NCBI GenBank assembly: GCA_937884485.1
Contig: CALGCG010000057.1
Location: 1-64,000 of the forward strand
Source of the DNA: an uncultured Bacteroidales bacterium
GTDB lineage: Bacteria; Bacteroidota; Bacteroidia; Bacteroidales; P3
Direction: 5' to 3'
DNA: 64,000 bases
Positions 31,881 through 40,650 of this stretch are shown here, in pieces. Below the pieces are notes generated by a model that saw nothing but the letters and a program-made list of their open reading frames with translations, made no database searches and had not been told where the DNA came from. Both the position numbers and the translations under genes were made by a program. The first letter of the stretch is position 1, and every line of letters begins with the position of its first letter.

Positions 31881-32801
31881 ATGAAGAGAATAACTTTGCT
31901 ATTATTTGCATTCTGCTTCACGCTGGCGCAGGCCCAGGAGGTGAAGACCTACCCCTTCGTGCAGCGCGACTCGACGCTCTACCTCGACGTCTACCGCCCG
32001 GCCCAGCCGCGTGCCGACAAGGCCTGCGTGCTGGCGGTCTTCGGTGGCGGTTTCGTCAGCGGCGAGCGCAACAACGGACTGCAACGCTCCATCGGCGAAC
32101 TGCTCTCCGAGCGCGGCTACACTGTGGTCAGCATCGACTATCGCCTGGGTATGAAAGATACCGTCAAGATGAAGGAAATCCGCGGCATCAGCGGCCTGCA
32201 GGACATGTTCCAGTACTGCATCGACATCGCCGTCGAGGACTGCGCCGCCGCCGTCCGCTGGGTGTGCGACCACGCCGCCGAGCTGGACGTCGACACCTCG
32301 CGTCTGGTGCTCACCGGCTCCTCTGCCGGCGCCATCGCCGTGCTGCAGCTCGACTGGTGCCGTGCCAACGGCCTGCCGCAGGTCTCAGTGCTCCCCAAGG
32401 GGTGGAAACCCGCCGCCGTGGTGCCCTATTCCGGTGGCATCATGAGCCACGGCAAACCCACCTGGAAGACCCCTCCCGCACCCACCATGCTCCTCCACGG
32501 AGAGGAAGACAAGATAGTATCCTACAAAAAGTTCCCGCCCGTGCTCTCCTACGCCCTCTACGGCGCCAAGAAGGTCTACAAGCAGATGCAGAAGCAGGAC
32601 ATTCCCTGCTGGATCATCCGCTTCCCCGGCGTCGGCCACGAGGTGGCCACCTGGCTGCCCGGCAGCGTGGACCTCTTCTGCGGTTTTGTCAACCAGGCCC
32701 TCGCCGGACGCATCACCAACCTCGACGCCACCATGACGGACACCAAGCTCGTCCCCACCAAGTGGACCTCCATGAACCTCAAAGACCTCTATGCAGAATA
32801 G
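31881..32801 (+). CDS. Secreted alpha/beta-hydrolase (esterase/lipase-like)
   Basis: 306 residues with a signal peptide (MKRITLLLFAFCFTLAQAQ). Alpha/beta-hydrolase features: oxyanion-hole segment LAVFGGGFVSGERN (like the HGGGF motif of hormone-sensitive-lipase esterases), SIDYRLGM, nucleophile elbow TGSSAGAIA with the catalytic Ser, MLLHGEEDKIVSY holding the likely acidic residue, and a late His in FPGVGHEVATW. It should cleave an ester, perhaps acetyl or acyl groups on glycans, in the periplasm; substrate inferred only. Its last 11 bases overlap the start of the U32 gene. Confidence 0.85.
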   Translation: MKRITLLLFAFCFTLAQAQEVKTYPFVQRDSTLYLDVYRPAQPRADKACVLAVFGGGFVSGERNNGLQRSIGELLSERGYTVVSIDYRLGMKDTVKMKEIRGISGLQDMFQYCIDIAVEDCAAAVRWVCDHAAELDVDTSRLVLTGSSAGAIAVLQLDWCRANGLPQVSVLPKGWKPAAVVPYSGGIMSHGKPTWKTPPAPTMLLHGEEDKIVSYKKFPPVLSYALYGAKKVYKQMQKQDIPCWIIRFPGVGHEVATWLPGSVDLFCGFVNQALAGRITNLDATMTDTKLVPTKWTSMNLKDLYAE

Positions 32802-34041
32802 GATAGAAATCATGTCGCCCGTGGGCTCCTACGAGAGCCTGCAGGCCGCCATCCAGGGCGGCGCCAACGCCGTGTACTTCGGCGTCGGCAAACTGAATAT
32901 GCGCTCGCGCTCCGCCGCCAACTTCACCGTCGGCGACCTGCCCCGCATTGTGGACATCTGCCGCCTGGCCAACGTTCGCACCTACCTCACGGTGAACACC
33001 ATTATATATAATGATGAAATCGAGGAGATGCACGCCCTGCTCCGCGCCGCCAAGGAGGCCGGCATCAGCGCCGTCATAGCCTCCGACATGGCCGTCATCA
33101 CCCACGCCAACCAGATTGGCCTCGAGGTGCACATCTCCACCCAGTGCAACGTCTCCAACATCGAGGCCGTGCGCTACTATTCGCGCTTCGCCGACGTCAT
33201 CGTTACCGCTCGCGAACTGCCCCTGCGCCAGGTGGCGGAAATCACGCAGTTCATCCGCGACAACGACATCCGCGGCCCCAAGGGCGAGCTGGTGCAGGTG
33301 GAGGTCTTCGCCCACGGCGCCCTCTGCATGAGCGTCAGCGGCAAGTGCTACCTCTCGCTCGACAACTACAACTACTCCGCCAACCGCGGCGCCTGCCTCC
33401 AGCCCTGTCGTCGCGGCTACATCGTCAAGGACAAGGAGAGCGACCTCGAACTGGAGATCGACAACGAGTACATCATGTCGCCCAAGGACCTCTGCACCAT
33501 CGGCTTCCTGGACAAGATTGTGAAAGCCGGGGTGCGCGTGCTGAAAATCGAAGGGCGGGGGAGGAGCGCCGACTACGTGCGCACTGTCACCGAGTGCTAC
33601 CGCGAAGCCGTGGAGGCCATCGCCGACGGCACCTACACGCAGGAGCGCATCGCCGAATGGACACGCCGCCTTTCGACGGTCTTCAACCGCGGCTTCTGGG
33701 ACGGATACTATCTCGGCCGCCGTCTCGGCGAGTGGAGCGAACGCTATGGCTCCCAGGCCACCGAGAACAAGGTCTACCTCGGTCCCGTGCACAACTACTT
33801 CGGCCGCATCGGCGTGGCCGAGGTGCAGCTGCAGACCGACGAGACCCTCCGCGTAGGCGACGAGGTGATGGTCATCGGCGAAACCACCGGCGTCTACCGT
33901 GCCACCGTCCAAGAGCTCCGCACCGACCGCGACCCCGTGCCCGAGGTGCACCAGGGCGACCGCTTCAGCTTCGCCACCTCCGAGCCACTGCACCGCGGCG
34001 ACAAGGTCTACCGCGTGGACAAAGTGACAGATGAATTCTAA
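32791..34041 (+). CDS. trhP: U32 family tRNA 5-hydroxyuridine modification protein TrhP
   Basis: 416 residues. It begins IEIMSPVGSYESLQAAIQGGANAVYFG, the conserved start of peptidase U32/YegQ proteins (given in full family form; here residues 5-31). The cysteine-rich signature is ALCMSVSGKCYLS ... RGACLQPCRRGY (about 170-210), and a beta-barrel domain closes the protein. YegQ/TrhP helps make 5-hydroxyuridine at tRNA position 34 in a prephenate-linked pathway. The U32 family also holds RlhA (23S rRNA) and collagenase-annotated members, so the exact target is the uncertain point. Overlaps the upstream esterase by 11 bases, indicating one transcript. Confidence 0.82.
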   Translation: MQNRIEIMSPVGSYESLQAAIQGGANAVYFGVGKLNMRSRSAANFTVGDLPRIVDICRLANVRTYLTVNTIIYNDEIEEMHALLRAAKEAGISAVIASDMAVITHANQIGLEVHISTQCNVSNIEAVRYYSRFADVIVTARELPLRQVAEITQFIRDNDIRGPKGELVQVEVFAHGALCMSVSGKCYLSLDNYNYSANRGACLQPCRRGYIVKDKESDLELEIDNEYIMSPKDLCTIGFLDKIVKAGVRVLKIEGRGRSADYVRTVTECYREAVEAIADGTYTQERIAEWTRRLSTVFNRGFWDGYYLGRRLGEWSERYGSQATENKVYLGPVHNYFGRIGVAEVQLQTDETLRVGDEVMVIGETTGVYRATVQELRTDRDPVPEVHQGDRFSFATSEPLHRGDKVYRVDKVTDEF

Positions 34042-34049
34042 AAAACAGA

Positions 34050-34673
34050 ATGAATATGTTGAAAAGATTCAACCCCTGGGAAATCGTGGTGGCGCTGCTG
34101 CCGCTGCTGTTCGCCATCGACGAAATTTGGCACTACCACACCGACGACTACCCGTCGGCGTTGTACCAGATAGTGAAGCATGTTTTCGCTTTCGGCTATA
34201 TCGCCATCCTGCTGTATTCCGTCTACTGCATGTACCGCGGCGCCAAATGGTCGGGCCGTTTCCCGAAGCTGATGCTGACGCTGCTGATAACGCTGACGGC
34301 CGCCAAACTGATGGCATTCGTCAACGGGTTCTTCCCCCAAGACCCCTTGCCGGACCCCGATGCCATGTGGAAGTACTATGTTTTGGGCACATTGTCGTTG
34401 GCCTACACGGTCGTCACGCTTTTCGTCATTGTCCGCATGTTCATGGCGAGGCTCAACGTGCTGGCCATAGCGTTCACCTGCGGTGCCGTGGTGATTCCGC
34501 TGCTCAGCACGCTGATATTCTCCCTTCTCTCGGCCTTTTCCGGCAACATGATGTGGGACGGCCTGTATACAACAGTGGACATTGTCGCGCATGCAACCTC
34601 TTTTCTCACGTCGCTCTGCTATAGCGTGATCTTCCTGTATCGCAACGACTTCTACAAACCCATTGACGAATGA
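34050..34673 (+). CDS. Hypothetical polytopic membrane protein (207 aa)
   Basis: Five to six hydrophobic helices: WEIVVALLPLLFAIDEIW, IVKHVFAFGYIAILLYSVY, LMLTLLITLTAAKLMAFV, VLGTLSLAYTVVTLFVIV, VLAIAFTCGAVVIPLLST and a last one near the C-terminus. No catalytic or transport motif was recognised. It starts 8 bases after trhP and overlaps the ThrE gene by four bases (ATGA), so it is translated within this operon. Confidence 0.75.
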   Translation: MNMLKRFNPWEIVVALLPLLFAIDEIWHYHTDDYPSALYQIVKHVFAFGYIAILLYSVYCMYRGAKWSGRFPKLMLTLLITLTAAKLMAFVNGFFPQDPLPDPDAMWKYYVLGTLSLAYTVVTLFVIVRMFMARLNVLAIAFTCGAVVIPLLSTLIFSLLSAFSGNMMWDGLYTTVDIVAHATSFLTSLCYSVIFLYRNDFYKPIDE

Positions 34674-35932
34674 CTGCTGACCAGGAACAGGCCCTCACGC
34701 TGGCCGCCGAGGCCGGCCACATCCTTCTCGAGAACGGGGCGGAAATCAGCCGCGTTGAGGAGACCATGGAACGCATCGCCGCGGCCTACGGCGTCGAGGA
34801 CGAGAGCTTCTTCGTGCTCAGCAACGGCATCATCGCCACGGGCCAGCACTACGCCCGCGCCGAGTTCATTCCCATCAAGGGCACGCAGCTCAGCCGTGTG
34901 GTGGAGGTGAACCAGCTGAGCCGCGAGGTGGAGCGCCGGCGTCCCGCCGGCGCTCCAATGCCGGTCTCCGAGCTCGCCTCCCGCCTGCAGGCCATCCGCA
35001 CTGCCCCGGGAAAGCCCGCCTGGGAAATCATCCTCGGCATAGCCCTCGGCGTCTCCGCCTTCAGCATCCTCTTCGGCGGCAGCCTGACGGACGCCGCGGC
35101 CACCCTCGCCTGCGGCCTGCTGCTGGGAACCTTCATGGCCTATGTCAGCCCCCACCTCTCGCGCCTTGTCGGCAATGTGGCCGGCGGCCTCGTGGGCGGA
35201 CTGCTCTGCATCCTCGCCGTCCACCTTGCCACGCAGTGCCTCGGTTCCTCAGTCACCCTCCACCTTCCCAACATGATTATCGGCACCATCATAGCCCTCG
35301 TGCCGGGAGTGCCCTTCACCAACGGCATGCGCGACCTGGCCAACGAGGACTACATCGCCGGCACCACGCGCCTCACCGACGCCTTCCTGGCCTTCCTCTG
35401 CATCGCCCTCGGCGTCGCCGTGGCTTTCATCGTCGAAGGCCTCTTTGCCGGAGGCATCATGCAACTCGGAGCCCCGGTGAAGGACCCCCTGGCCTCCGCC
35501 TGGTACTTCCAGCTGCCTGCGGCCTTCATCGGCACCATCGGCTTCTCCGCCCTCTTCGGCGCCCCGCGACGCTACTACCTCGACTGCGGCCTGGCGGGCA
35601 CGGCGGGCTGGGCCGTCTACCTGCTGCTGGCATCGGCGGGCCCCACCCACGTGGTCGGCGCCGCCTTCCTCGGCGCCCTTGCCGTGGCCGTCATGGCGCA
35701 CCTGCTGGCCGTCACGCGGCGTTGCCCCGTCACGGTGTTCCTCATCTGCGGCATCATCCCCCTGGTGCCCGGCGGCGGCATCTTCTGGACGGCCTACTAC
35801 ATCGTCACCGACCAGCTGCGCCTTGCAGCCACCACAGGCTTCACGGCCCTCAAGGTCACCATCGCCATCGCCGGCGCCATCATCCTTGCCGCCGCCTTCG
35901 CGGCACGCCTGCAACGCAAACATAAGAGATAA
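34670..35932 (+). CDS. Threonine/serine exporter ThrE family (fused YjjP-YjjB type)
   Basis: 420 residues. The N-terminal half carries the ThrE/DUF1212 start (AGHILLENGAEISRVEETMERIA; YGVEDESFFVLSNGI) and membrane helices (IILGIALGVSAFSILFGG, YVSPHLSRLVGNVAGG, MIIGTIIALVPGVPFTNGM). The C-terminal half is the smaller YjjB/DUF3815-type module (FIGTIGFSALFGAPRRYYLD; GIIPLVPGGGIFWTAYY). In E. coli these are two genes. ThrE proteins export threonine and serine, so with SstT at 16142 the window encodes both import and export of these amino acids. An in-frame palindrome adds RRRPAGAP at residues 88-96, in the linker before the first helix. Confidence 0.85.
   Translation: MTADQEQALTLAAEAGHILLENGAEISRVEETMERIAAAYGVEDESFFVLSNGIIATGQHYARAEFIPIKGTQLSRVVEVNQLSREVERRRPAGAPMPVSELASRLQAIRTAPGKPAWEIILGIALGVSAFSILFGGSLTDAAATLACGLLLGTFMAYVSPHLSRLVGNVAGGLVGGLLCILAVHLATQCLGSSVTLHLPNMIIGTIIALVPGVPFTNGMRDLANEDYIAGTTRLTDAFLAFLCIALGVAVAFIVEGLFAGGIMQLGAPVKDPLASAWYFQLPAAFIGTIGFSALFGAPRRYYLDCGLAGTAGWAVYLLLASAGPTHVVGAAFLGALAVAVMAHLLAVTRRCPVTVFLICGIIPLVPGGGIFWTAYYIVTDQLRLAATTGFTALKVTIAIAGAIILAAAFAARLQRKHKR
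34930..34956 (+). repeat. In-gene GC palindrome, copy c (perfect)
   Basis: Twelve-base arms GGAGCGCCGGCG / CGCCGGCGCTCC around TCC: a perfect 27-base inverted repeat, read in frame as VERRRPAGAP. It shares 22 bases exactly with copies at 13204 and 47657. Confidence 0.75.
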
Positions 35933-35947
35933 AAAAACATTAGAACT

Positions 35948-37321
35948 ATGCCCAAAGCGAGAACATACTATTTCTGCCAGAACTGCGGCTACCAGTCGTC
36001 GAGCTGGCTTGGCCGTTGCCCGGAGTGCGGCAAATTCAACACCTTCCAGGAGGAGGTGGTGAAAACGGAGACCGGAAAGCGCAAGCCGGAAGGCGGAAGG
36101 CAAAAGTCTGCCCCCCAACTGATTAAGGAGGTCAAGTACAACGAGACCAAACGCCTGCCTACGCACTGCGGAGAGTTCGACCGTGTGCTCGGCGGCGGCA
36201 TTGTGCCGGGAAGCCTGCTGCTGCTGGGAGGCGAGCCGGGCATAGGCAAGAGCACGCTCCTCCTCCAGACCGCCCTCGCCATCCGCGACCGCAAACTGCT
36301 CTACGTCAGCGGCGAGGAGAGCGAGCAGCAAATCAAGATGCGCGCCGACCGCCTGAGCGGCGAAGGCGGGGTGGGCGAGAATGAGCTTTATGTTGTCAGC
36401 GAGACGGTCACGCAGCGTATTTTTGAACATATAGATTCCGTGCAGCCCGACCTGCTCATTGTGGACTCCATCCAGACCATCTCGACCGAGGATGTCGAGT
36501 CGCCCGCCGGCAGCGTCAGCCAGATACGCCAGTGCACCACCGAGTTCCAGCACTATGCCAAGACCACCGGAGTCCCCGTGCTCCTCATAGGCCACATCAC
36601 CAAGGACGGCACCCTGGCCGGGCCCAAGGTGATGGAGCACATCGTCGACGCCGTCCTCCAGTTCGAGGGCGACCGCAACTACGGCTACCGCATCCTCCGC
36701 GCGCTGAAGAACCGTTTCGGTTCGACGTCCGAAATAGGCATCTTCGAGATGCAGGGCACAGGACTGCGCGAGGTGCCCAATCCCAGCGAGTTCCTTTTGG
36801 GCCAGCGCGACGAGAACCTCAGCGGCGCCGCCGTGGCAGCCACCCTCGAAGGCGCGCGCCCCATGTTCATCGAGGTGCAGAGCCTCGTCAGCAGTGCCGT
36901 CTACGGTACCCCCCAGCGCAATGCCAACGGCTTCGACATGAGACGTTTGAGCATGCTCCTGGCCATCCTTGAGAAGCGCTGCGGATTCAAGCTCGCCGCC
37001 AAGGATGTTTTCCTCAACATCGCCGGAGGCATCAAGGTCAGCGACCCCGCCATCGACCTCGCCGTGGCCTGCTCCATCCTCTCCTCCAACGTCGACATCC
37101 CCATCTCGCCGCGCATTGCCTTCGCCGCTGAGCTGGGACTGAGCGGCGAGGTGCGCCCCGTCAGCCGTGTCGAACAGCGCATTGCCGAGGCCGACCGCTT
37201 GGGTTTTGAGAAGATATTCATCTCGAAATACAACATCCGCGAAATCGACGTGCGCCGCTTCAAGCTCGAAATCGTCCCTGTGAGTGTCATCGAGGAGGCC
37301 TTCCGGGGTCTTTTTGCATGA
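35948..37321 (+). CDS. radA: DNA repair protein RadA (Sms)
   Basis: 457 residues, full length. N-terminal zinc finger CQNCGYQSSSWLGRCPECGKF has four Cys; the RecA-like core has Walker A GGEPGIGKST, Walker B LLIVDSIQT and the RadA-specific KNRFGST motif; the C-terminus is a Lon-protease-like domain (NIAGGIKVSDPAIDLAVACSIL). RadA is a branch-migration helicase in recombinational repair. It begins 15 bases after the ThrE gene and is followed by a perfect 15-bp hairpin at 37348. A short Lys/Arg-rich linker (TGKRKPEGGRQKSAPQ) follows the finger. Confidence 0.96.
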   Translation: MPKARTYYFCQNCGYQSSSWLGRCPECGKFNTFQEEVVKTETGKRKPEGGRQKSAPQLIKEVKYNETKRLPTHCGEFDRVLGGGIVPGSLLLLGGEPGIGKSTLLLQTALAIRDRKLLYVSGEESEQQIKMRADRLSGEGGVGENELYVVSETVTQRIFEHIDSVQPDLLIVDSIQTISTEDVESPAGSVSQIRQCTTEFQHYAKTTGVPVLLIGHITKDGTLAGPKVMEHIVDAVLQFEGDRNYGYRILRALKNRFGSTSEIGIFEMQGTGLREVPNPSEFLLGQRDENLSGAAVAATLEGARPMFIEVQSLVSSAVYGTPQRNANGFDMRRLSMLLAILEKRCGFKLAAKDVFLNIAGGIKVSDPAIDLAVACSILSSNVDIPISPRIAFAAELGLSGEVRPVSRVEQRIAEADRLGFEKIFISKYNIREIDVRRFKLEIVPVSVIEEAFRGLFA

Positions 37322-37347
37322 CTTTTCAGGCGCAAAAGCCAAAATTG

Positions 37348-37395
37348 GAAATCAACAAGTTACAGCGCTATTTTTGTATTTAACTTGTTGATTTC
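37348..37395. terminator. Perfect 15-bp inverted repeat after radA
   Basis: GAAATCAACAAGTTA (37348-37362) and TAACTTGTTGATTTC (37381-37395) enclose an 18-base loop, followed by TTGTT. The long AT-rich stem could end or stabilise the radA transcript, but a proper T-run is missing. Confidence 0.5.
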
Positions 37396-37423
37396 TTGTT
37401 ATGTATGCAGACAGTGAATATTT

Positions 37424-37527
37424 AATCCGCTGGAAATCAGTACAGTTATCCTATCATCTTCTTCCCATCTTCTTCCCACGTTATTCCCCTCCTCTTATCC
37501 TCCTCCTCCAGGGTAGAAGATGGTAGG
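37424..37527 (-). repeat. 11-bp phased dispersed element, copy D
   Basis: Minus strand: left end CCTACCATCTTCTACC, units at 11-base period ending GGGAAGAAGAT, GGGAAGAAGAT, right end GATGATAGG, tail GTACTGATTTCCAGC. It lies between the radA hairpin and the ffh promoter. The tail half shares GCTGGAAATCAGTAC with copy C. Confidence 0.75.
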
Positions 37528-37582
37528 GCGATGGAGGGTAGGGGAGGGAAAAAACAATTTATATTATTTCAAATTTTTTTTG

Positions 37583-37590
37583 TATCTTTG
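37583..37590 (+). promoter_or_regulatory. Promoter (-7 box) of ffh
   Basis: TATCTTTG followed by CAACGG. A weak TTTA lies 21 bases upstream (37558-37561). Start near 37597, leaving a 20-base leader to the ATG at 37618. Confidence 0.6.
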
Positions 37591-37617
37591 CAACGGAATC
37601 ATAATGCAGTGTAGACT

Positions 37618-38937
37618 ATGTTTGAGAACCTTAGTAGCAAGATAGAGAAAGCGTTACACACCCTTCGAGGTAAAGGGTCGATAACCGATATCAACGTGGC
37701 GGAGACCGTCAAGGAGGTGCGCAAGGCCCTGTTGGACGCCGACGTGAGCTATCCCATAGCCAAAGAATTCACCGACAAGGTGAAGGCCGAGGCCTTGGGC
37801 CGCAACGTCATCCAGAGCATCGAGCCCGGCCAGTTGATGGTGAAGATTGTGCACGAGAAACTCACCGAGCTCATGGGCTCGGCGGCGGTGGACATCAACA
37901 TCAAAGGGCAGCCGGCCGTGGTGCTCATCGCCGGTTTGCAGGGTTCGGGTAAGACCACCTTCAGCGCCAAGCTTGCCAACTACCTCAAAACCAAGAAGGG
38001 CAAGAGCGTGATGCTCGTGGCTGGCGACGTCTACCGCCCTGCCGCCATCAGCCAGCTGCAGACGCTGGGCGAGCAGGTGCAGGTGCCGGTCTACACCGAG
38101 GAGGGCAACAAGAACCCCGTGCAGATTGCCCAGCATGCCATCAACGAGGCGAAGGGAAAAGGCTACAACGTGGTCATCGTCGATACCGCCGGCCGTCTGG
38201 CTGTCGACGAGCAGATGATGGACGAGATAGCGTCCCTGAAGAAGGAGCTGCAGCCGCAGGAGACCCTCTTCGTGGTCGACTCGATGACGGGTCAGGACGC
38301 CGTCAACACGGCCAAGGCCTTCAACGACCGCATCGACTTCGACGGCGTGGTGCTCACCAAGCTCGACGGCGACACCCGTGGCGGTGCCGCCCTCACCATC
38401 CGCTACACTGTGCAGAAGCCCATCAAGTTTGTCGGTATCGGCGAGAAGATGGACGCCCTCGACGTGTTCCACCCCGACCGCATGGCCAACCGCATCCTCG
38501 GCATGGGCGACGTGGTGAGCCTCGTGGAAAGGGCACAGGAGCAGTACGACGAAATGGAGGCTCGCAAGATTCAGAAGAAATTGATACACAATGAGTACAA
38601 TTTCGACGATTTCTTGTCGCAGATAGCCCAGATCAAGAAAATGGGCTCCATGAAAGACCTTATCGGCATGATTCCGGGCATGGACAAGCTGACGCGCAAT
38701 GTGGAAATCGGCGACGACGCCTTTGTCCCCATCGAGGCCATGATAGGCAGCATGACGCCCTACGAGCGCCAGCATCCGTCGTGCCTCAACGGCAGCCGCA
38801 AGCAGCGCATCGCTGCCGGCAGCGGCCGCTCGATACAGGAACTCAACCGCTTCCTCAAGCAGTTTGAAGACACGCGCAAGATGATGCGCATGGTGACCAA
38901 GAACGGCGGCAAGCTGCCGATGAGAAAGAGAAGATAA
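37618..38937 (+). CDS. ffh: Signal recognition particle protein Ffh
   Basis: 439 residues. N domain (MFENLSSKIEKALHTLRG), G domain with GLQGSGKTTFSAKLA (P-loop), DVYRPAAISQL, DTAGRLAVDEQMM and TKLDGDTRGGAAL, and a methionine-rich M domain (SMKDLIGMIPGMDKL; TKNGGKLPMRKRR at the end) that binds SRP RNA and signal sequences. Ffh delivers nascent membrane proteins to FtsY. It has its own promoter; folD follows after 14 bases, so they form an operon. No SRP RNA gene was found in the window. Confidence 0.97.
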   Translation: MFENLSSKIEKALHTLRGKGSITDINVAETVKEVRKALLDADVSYPIAKEFTDKVKAEALGRNVIQSIEPGQLMVKIVHEKLTELMGSAAVDINIKGQPAVVLIAGLQGSGKTTFSAKLANYLKTKKGKSVMLVAGDVYRPAAISQLQTLGEQVQVPVYTEEGNKNPVQIAQHAINEAKGKGYNVVIVDTAGRLAVDEQMMDEIASLKKELQPQETLFVVDSMTGQDAVNTAKAFNDRIDFDGVVLTKLDGDTRGGAALTIRYTVQKPIKFVGIGEKMDALDVFHPDRMANRILGMGDVVSLVERAQEQYDEMEARKIQKKLIHNEYNFDDFLSQIAQIKKMGSMKDLIGMIPGMDKLTRNVEIGDDAFVPIEAMIGSMTPYERQHPSCLNGSRKQRIAAGSGRSIQELNRFLKQFEDTRKMMRMVTKNGGKLPMRKRR

Positions 38938-38951
38938 AGAACAACATAAAT

Positions 38952-39830
38952 ATGGTACAGTTATTGGACGGCAAGGCTATGGCCTTGCAAATCAAAGACG
39001 AGATAGCCAATGAGGTGCGTGCACTGACCCAGCAGGGACACCGTGCCCCTCATCTGGCCGCAGTAATCGTGGGCGAAGACGGGGCCAGCATGACCTACGT
39101 GGCCAACAAAGAGAAGTCGAGCCACGAGGTGGGGTTCACCTCCAGCGTCTACCGCATGAGCGAAAAAACCACCGAGGCCCAGCTTCTGGAAACCATTGAA
39201 TTCCTCAACAACGACCCCGACATCGACGGTTTCATCGTGCAGCTCCCCCTGCCGAAACACATCAACGAGCAGAAGGTCATCAATGCCATCTCGCCCGAGA
39301 AGGATGTGGACGGTTTCACGCCTGTCAACATCGGCCGCATGGTGCTGGGCGAGGAGTGCTTTGTGCCCGCCACGCCGATGGGCATCTGCACGCTGTTGAA
39401 GCGCTACGGCATCGAGACCGCCGGCAAGCACTGCGTGGTGATCGGCCGCTCGAACATTGTGGGTACGCCTGCCGCCAACCTGCTGAGCCGTAAGGGTTTC
39501 GACTGCACCGTCACCATGTGCCACAGCAAGACGCAGAACCTGCCTGAGATTACCCGCCAGGCCGATATCCTCGTTGTGGCCATCGGCAAGCCGGAGTTTG
39601 TCACCGCCGACATGGTGAAGGAGGGCGCTGTGGTGGTCGACGTGGGAATCCACCGTGTGGCCGACGCATCGAAGAAGAACGGCTACCGCGTCATAGGCGA
39701 CGTGAGACACAGCGAGGTGGACGCCAAGTGCAGCTGGGTGACGCCCGTGCCCGGCGGCGTGGGCCCCCTGACCATCGTCAGCCTGCTGCAGAACACCCTG
39801 GCCGCCTACCATCGCCACGAGGGTAGGTAG
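38952..39830 (+). CDS. folD: Bifunctional methylene-THF dehydrogenase/methenyl-THF cyclohydrolase FolD
   Basis: 292 residues, the usual size. Family motifs: catalytic Tyr/Lys region YVANKEKSSHEVG, DGFIVQLPLPKHI, PEKDVDGFTPVNIGRM, dinucleotide-binding VIGRSNIVGTPAANLL, and the closing TPVPGGVGPLTI. It interconverts 5,10-methylene- and 10-formyl-tetrahydrofolate in the cytosol, supplying one-carbon units for purines. Fourteen bases after ffh and followed by a strong terminator, it ends that transcript. It is a folate partner of folA further on. Confidence 0.96.
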   Translation: MVQLLDGKAMALQIKDEIANEVRALTQQGHRAPHLAAVIVGEDGASMTYVANKEKSSHEVGFTSSVYRMSEKTTEAQLLETIEFLNNDPDIDGFIVQLPLPKHINEQKVINAISPEKDVDGFTPVNIGRMVLGEECFVPATPMGICTLLKRYGIETAGKHCVVIGRSNIVGTPAANLLSRKGFDCTVTMCHSKTQNLPEITRQADILVVAIGKPEFVTADMVKEGAVVVDVGIHRVADASKKNGYRVIGDVRHSEVDAKCSWVTPVPGGVGPLTIVSLLQNTLAAYHRHEGR

Positions 39831-39855
39831 TGGCTGCGCCAAGGCAGAAACAATA

Positions 39856-39885
39856 AAAGCCGCCCGGTTCGGGGCGGCTTTCTTT
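39856..39885. terminator. Intrinsic terminator after folD
   Basis: AAAGCCGCCC (39856-39865) / GGGCGGCTTT (39872-39881) with a six-base loop, then CTTTTC. The A-run on the other side lets it also serve the leftward gene at 39906. Confidence 0.88.
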
Positions 39886-39905
39886 TCTTGTTGTGTGTTG
39901 GATTG

Positions 39906-40370
39906 TCAGTCGTTGATGATGTAGTTGATGGGGGCGGTGGCCACGATGCGGAATACCATGTTGGGGGTGTTGGCGCGGCTGAGTTCGGGTTTGTAGCCGT
40001 CGAGGTCCTGCATGATGAGGGTTACACGGCCCTTTTCGAGGTCGAAGCGGAGGTTCTCGCCGACAACGCCGGTGGAGTCGTTGTCATAGGTGACATCTAT
40101 GGGATAGACGTAGGGCAGGGGGTTCTGGCGGCCGTCCTCGTAGACATAGACGTTGACGTTGCCGTCGTAGATGACATGGTCGGAGAGGACATCCCAGTCC
40201 ACAGGGCAATAGACGTAGTTGACTTCGGGGTCGTCGGTGACCCAGTCGTCGTATTTGACGGTGACTTCGGCGACGCGGGTGCCGGAACTCTCAATGTACA
40301 CCTCTTTGGTGCAGGAGGTCGCTGTGAGGCCAAGGATGGCGGCAAACAGGCTTAAAAGAATCTTTTTCAT
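39906..40370 (-). CDS. Hypothetical lipoprotein (154 aa)
   Basis: MKKILLSLFAAILGLTATSCTKE carries a lipobox (TATSC). The mature part is beta-rich and acidic (VAEVTVKYDDWV, NVNVYVYEDG, GRVTLIMQDLDG), ending in FRIVATAPINYIIND. Proteins of this sort are common single-gene lipoproteins in Bacteroidales; no function is known to me. It is a single-gene unit with its own promoter at 40401 and shares the folD terminator. Confidence 0.75.
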   Translation of the reverse strand: MKKILLSLFAAILGLTATSCTKEVYIESSGTRVAEVTVKYDDWVTDDPEVNYVYCPVDWDVLSDHVIYDGNVNVYVYEDGRQNPLPYVYPIDVTYDNDSTGVVGENLRFDLEKGRVTLIMQDLDGYKPELSRANTPNMVFRIVATAPINYIIND

Positions 40371-40400
40371 TATTCTACAATTTTAATTGTTTTCACGCTG

Positions 40401-40408
40401 CAAAGATA
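40401..40408 (-). promoter_or_regulatory. Promoter (-7 box) of the lipoprotein gene
   Basis: Minus strand TATCTTTG followed by CAGCGTGAAAA, the same extended -7/+1 sequence as in front of the toxin-antitoxin operon. Leader about 25 bases. The rest of 40410-40650 is AT-rich with T-tracts and presumably holds the rpoD promoter, but no clear box was found. Confidence 0.55.
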
Positions 40409-40650
40409 CGCAAAAAAGCGACAGGAAAAATCTATTTTTTTTTAATAAATTTCCCATGGGGCTATATGTGGTTGTATATCAGTGGTAAAATCGAGGTGTA
40501 TTCGTGCCTGTCGGCCGGGGTGTGGTTTCAAAAAAAGGGTGTGAAATGTTAAAAATGTACCCGGTGGGATTTTTTTTTTAGGTTTGACGTAACATTTTCA
40601 ATTTTTCTGCGTTATTGAAATAAATTTTGGTGTAAATATAAAGGTGTAGT

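Noticed and set aside
37424..37617. SRP RNA gene next to ffh
   Set aside because: The conserved GGAAG/tetraloop region of bacterial SRP RNA was not found; the gap holds a dispersed-element copy and the ffh promoter.
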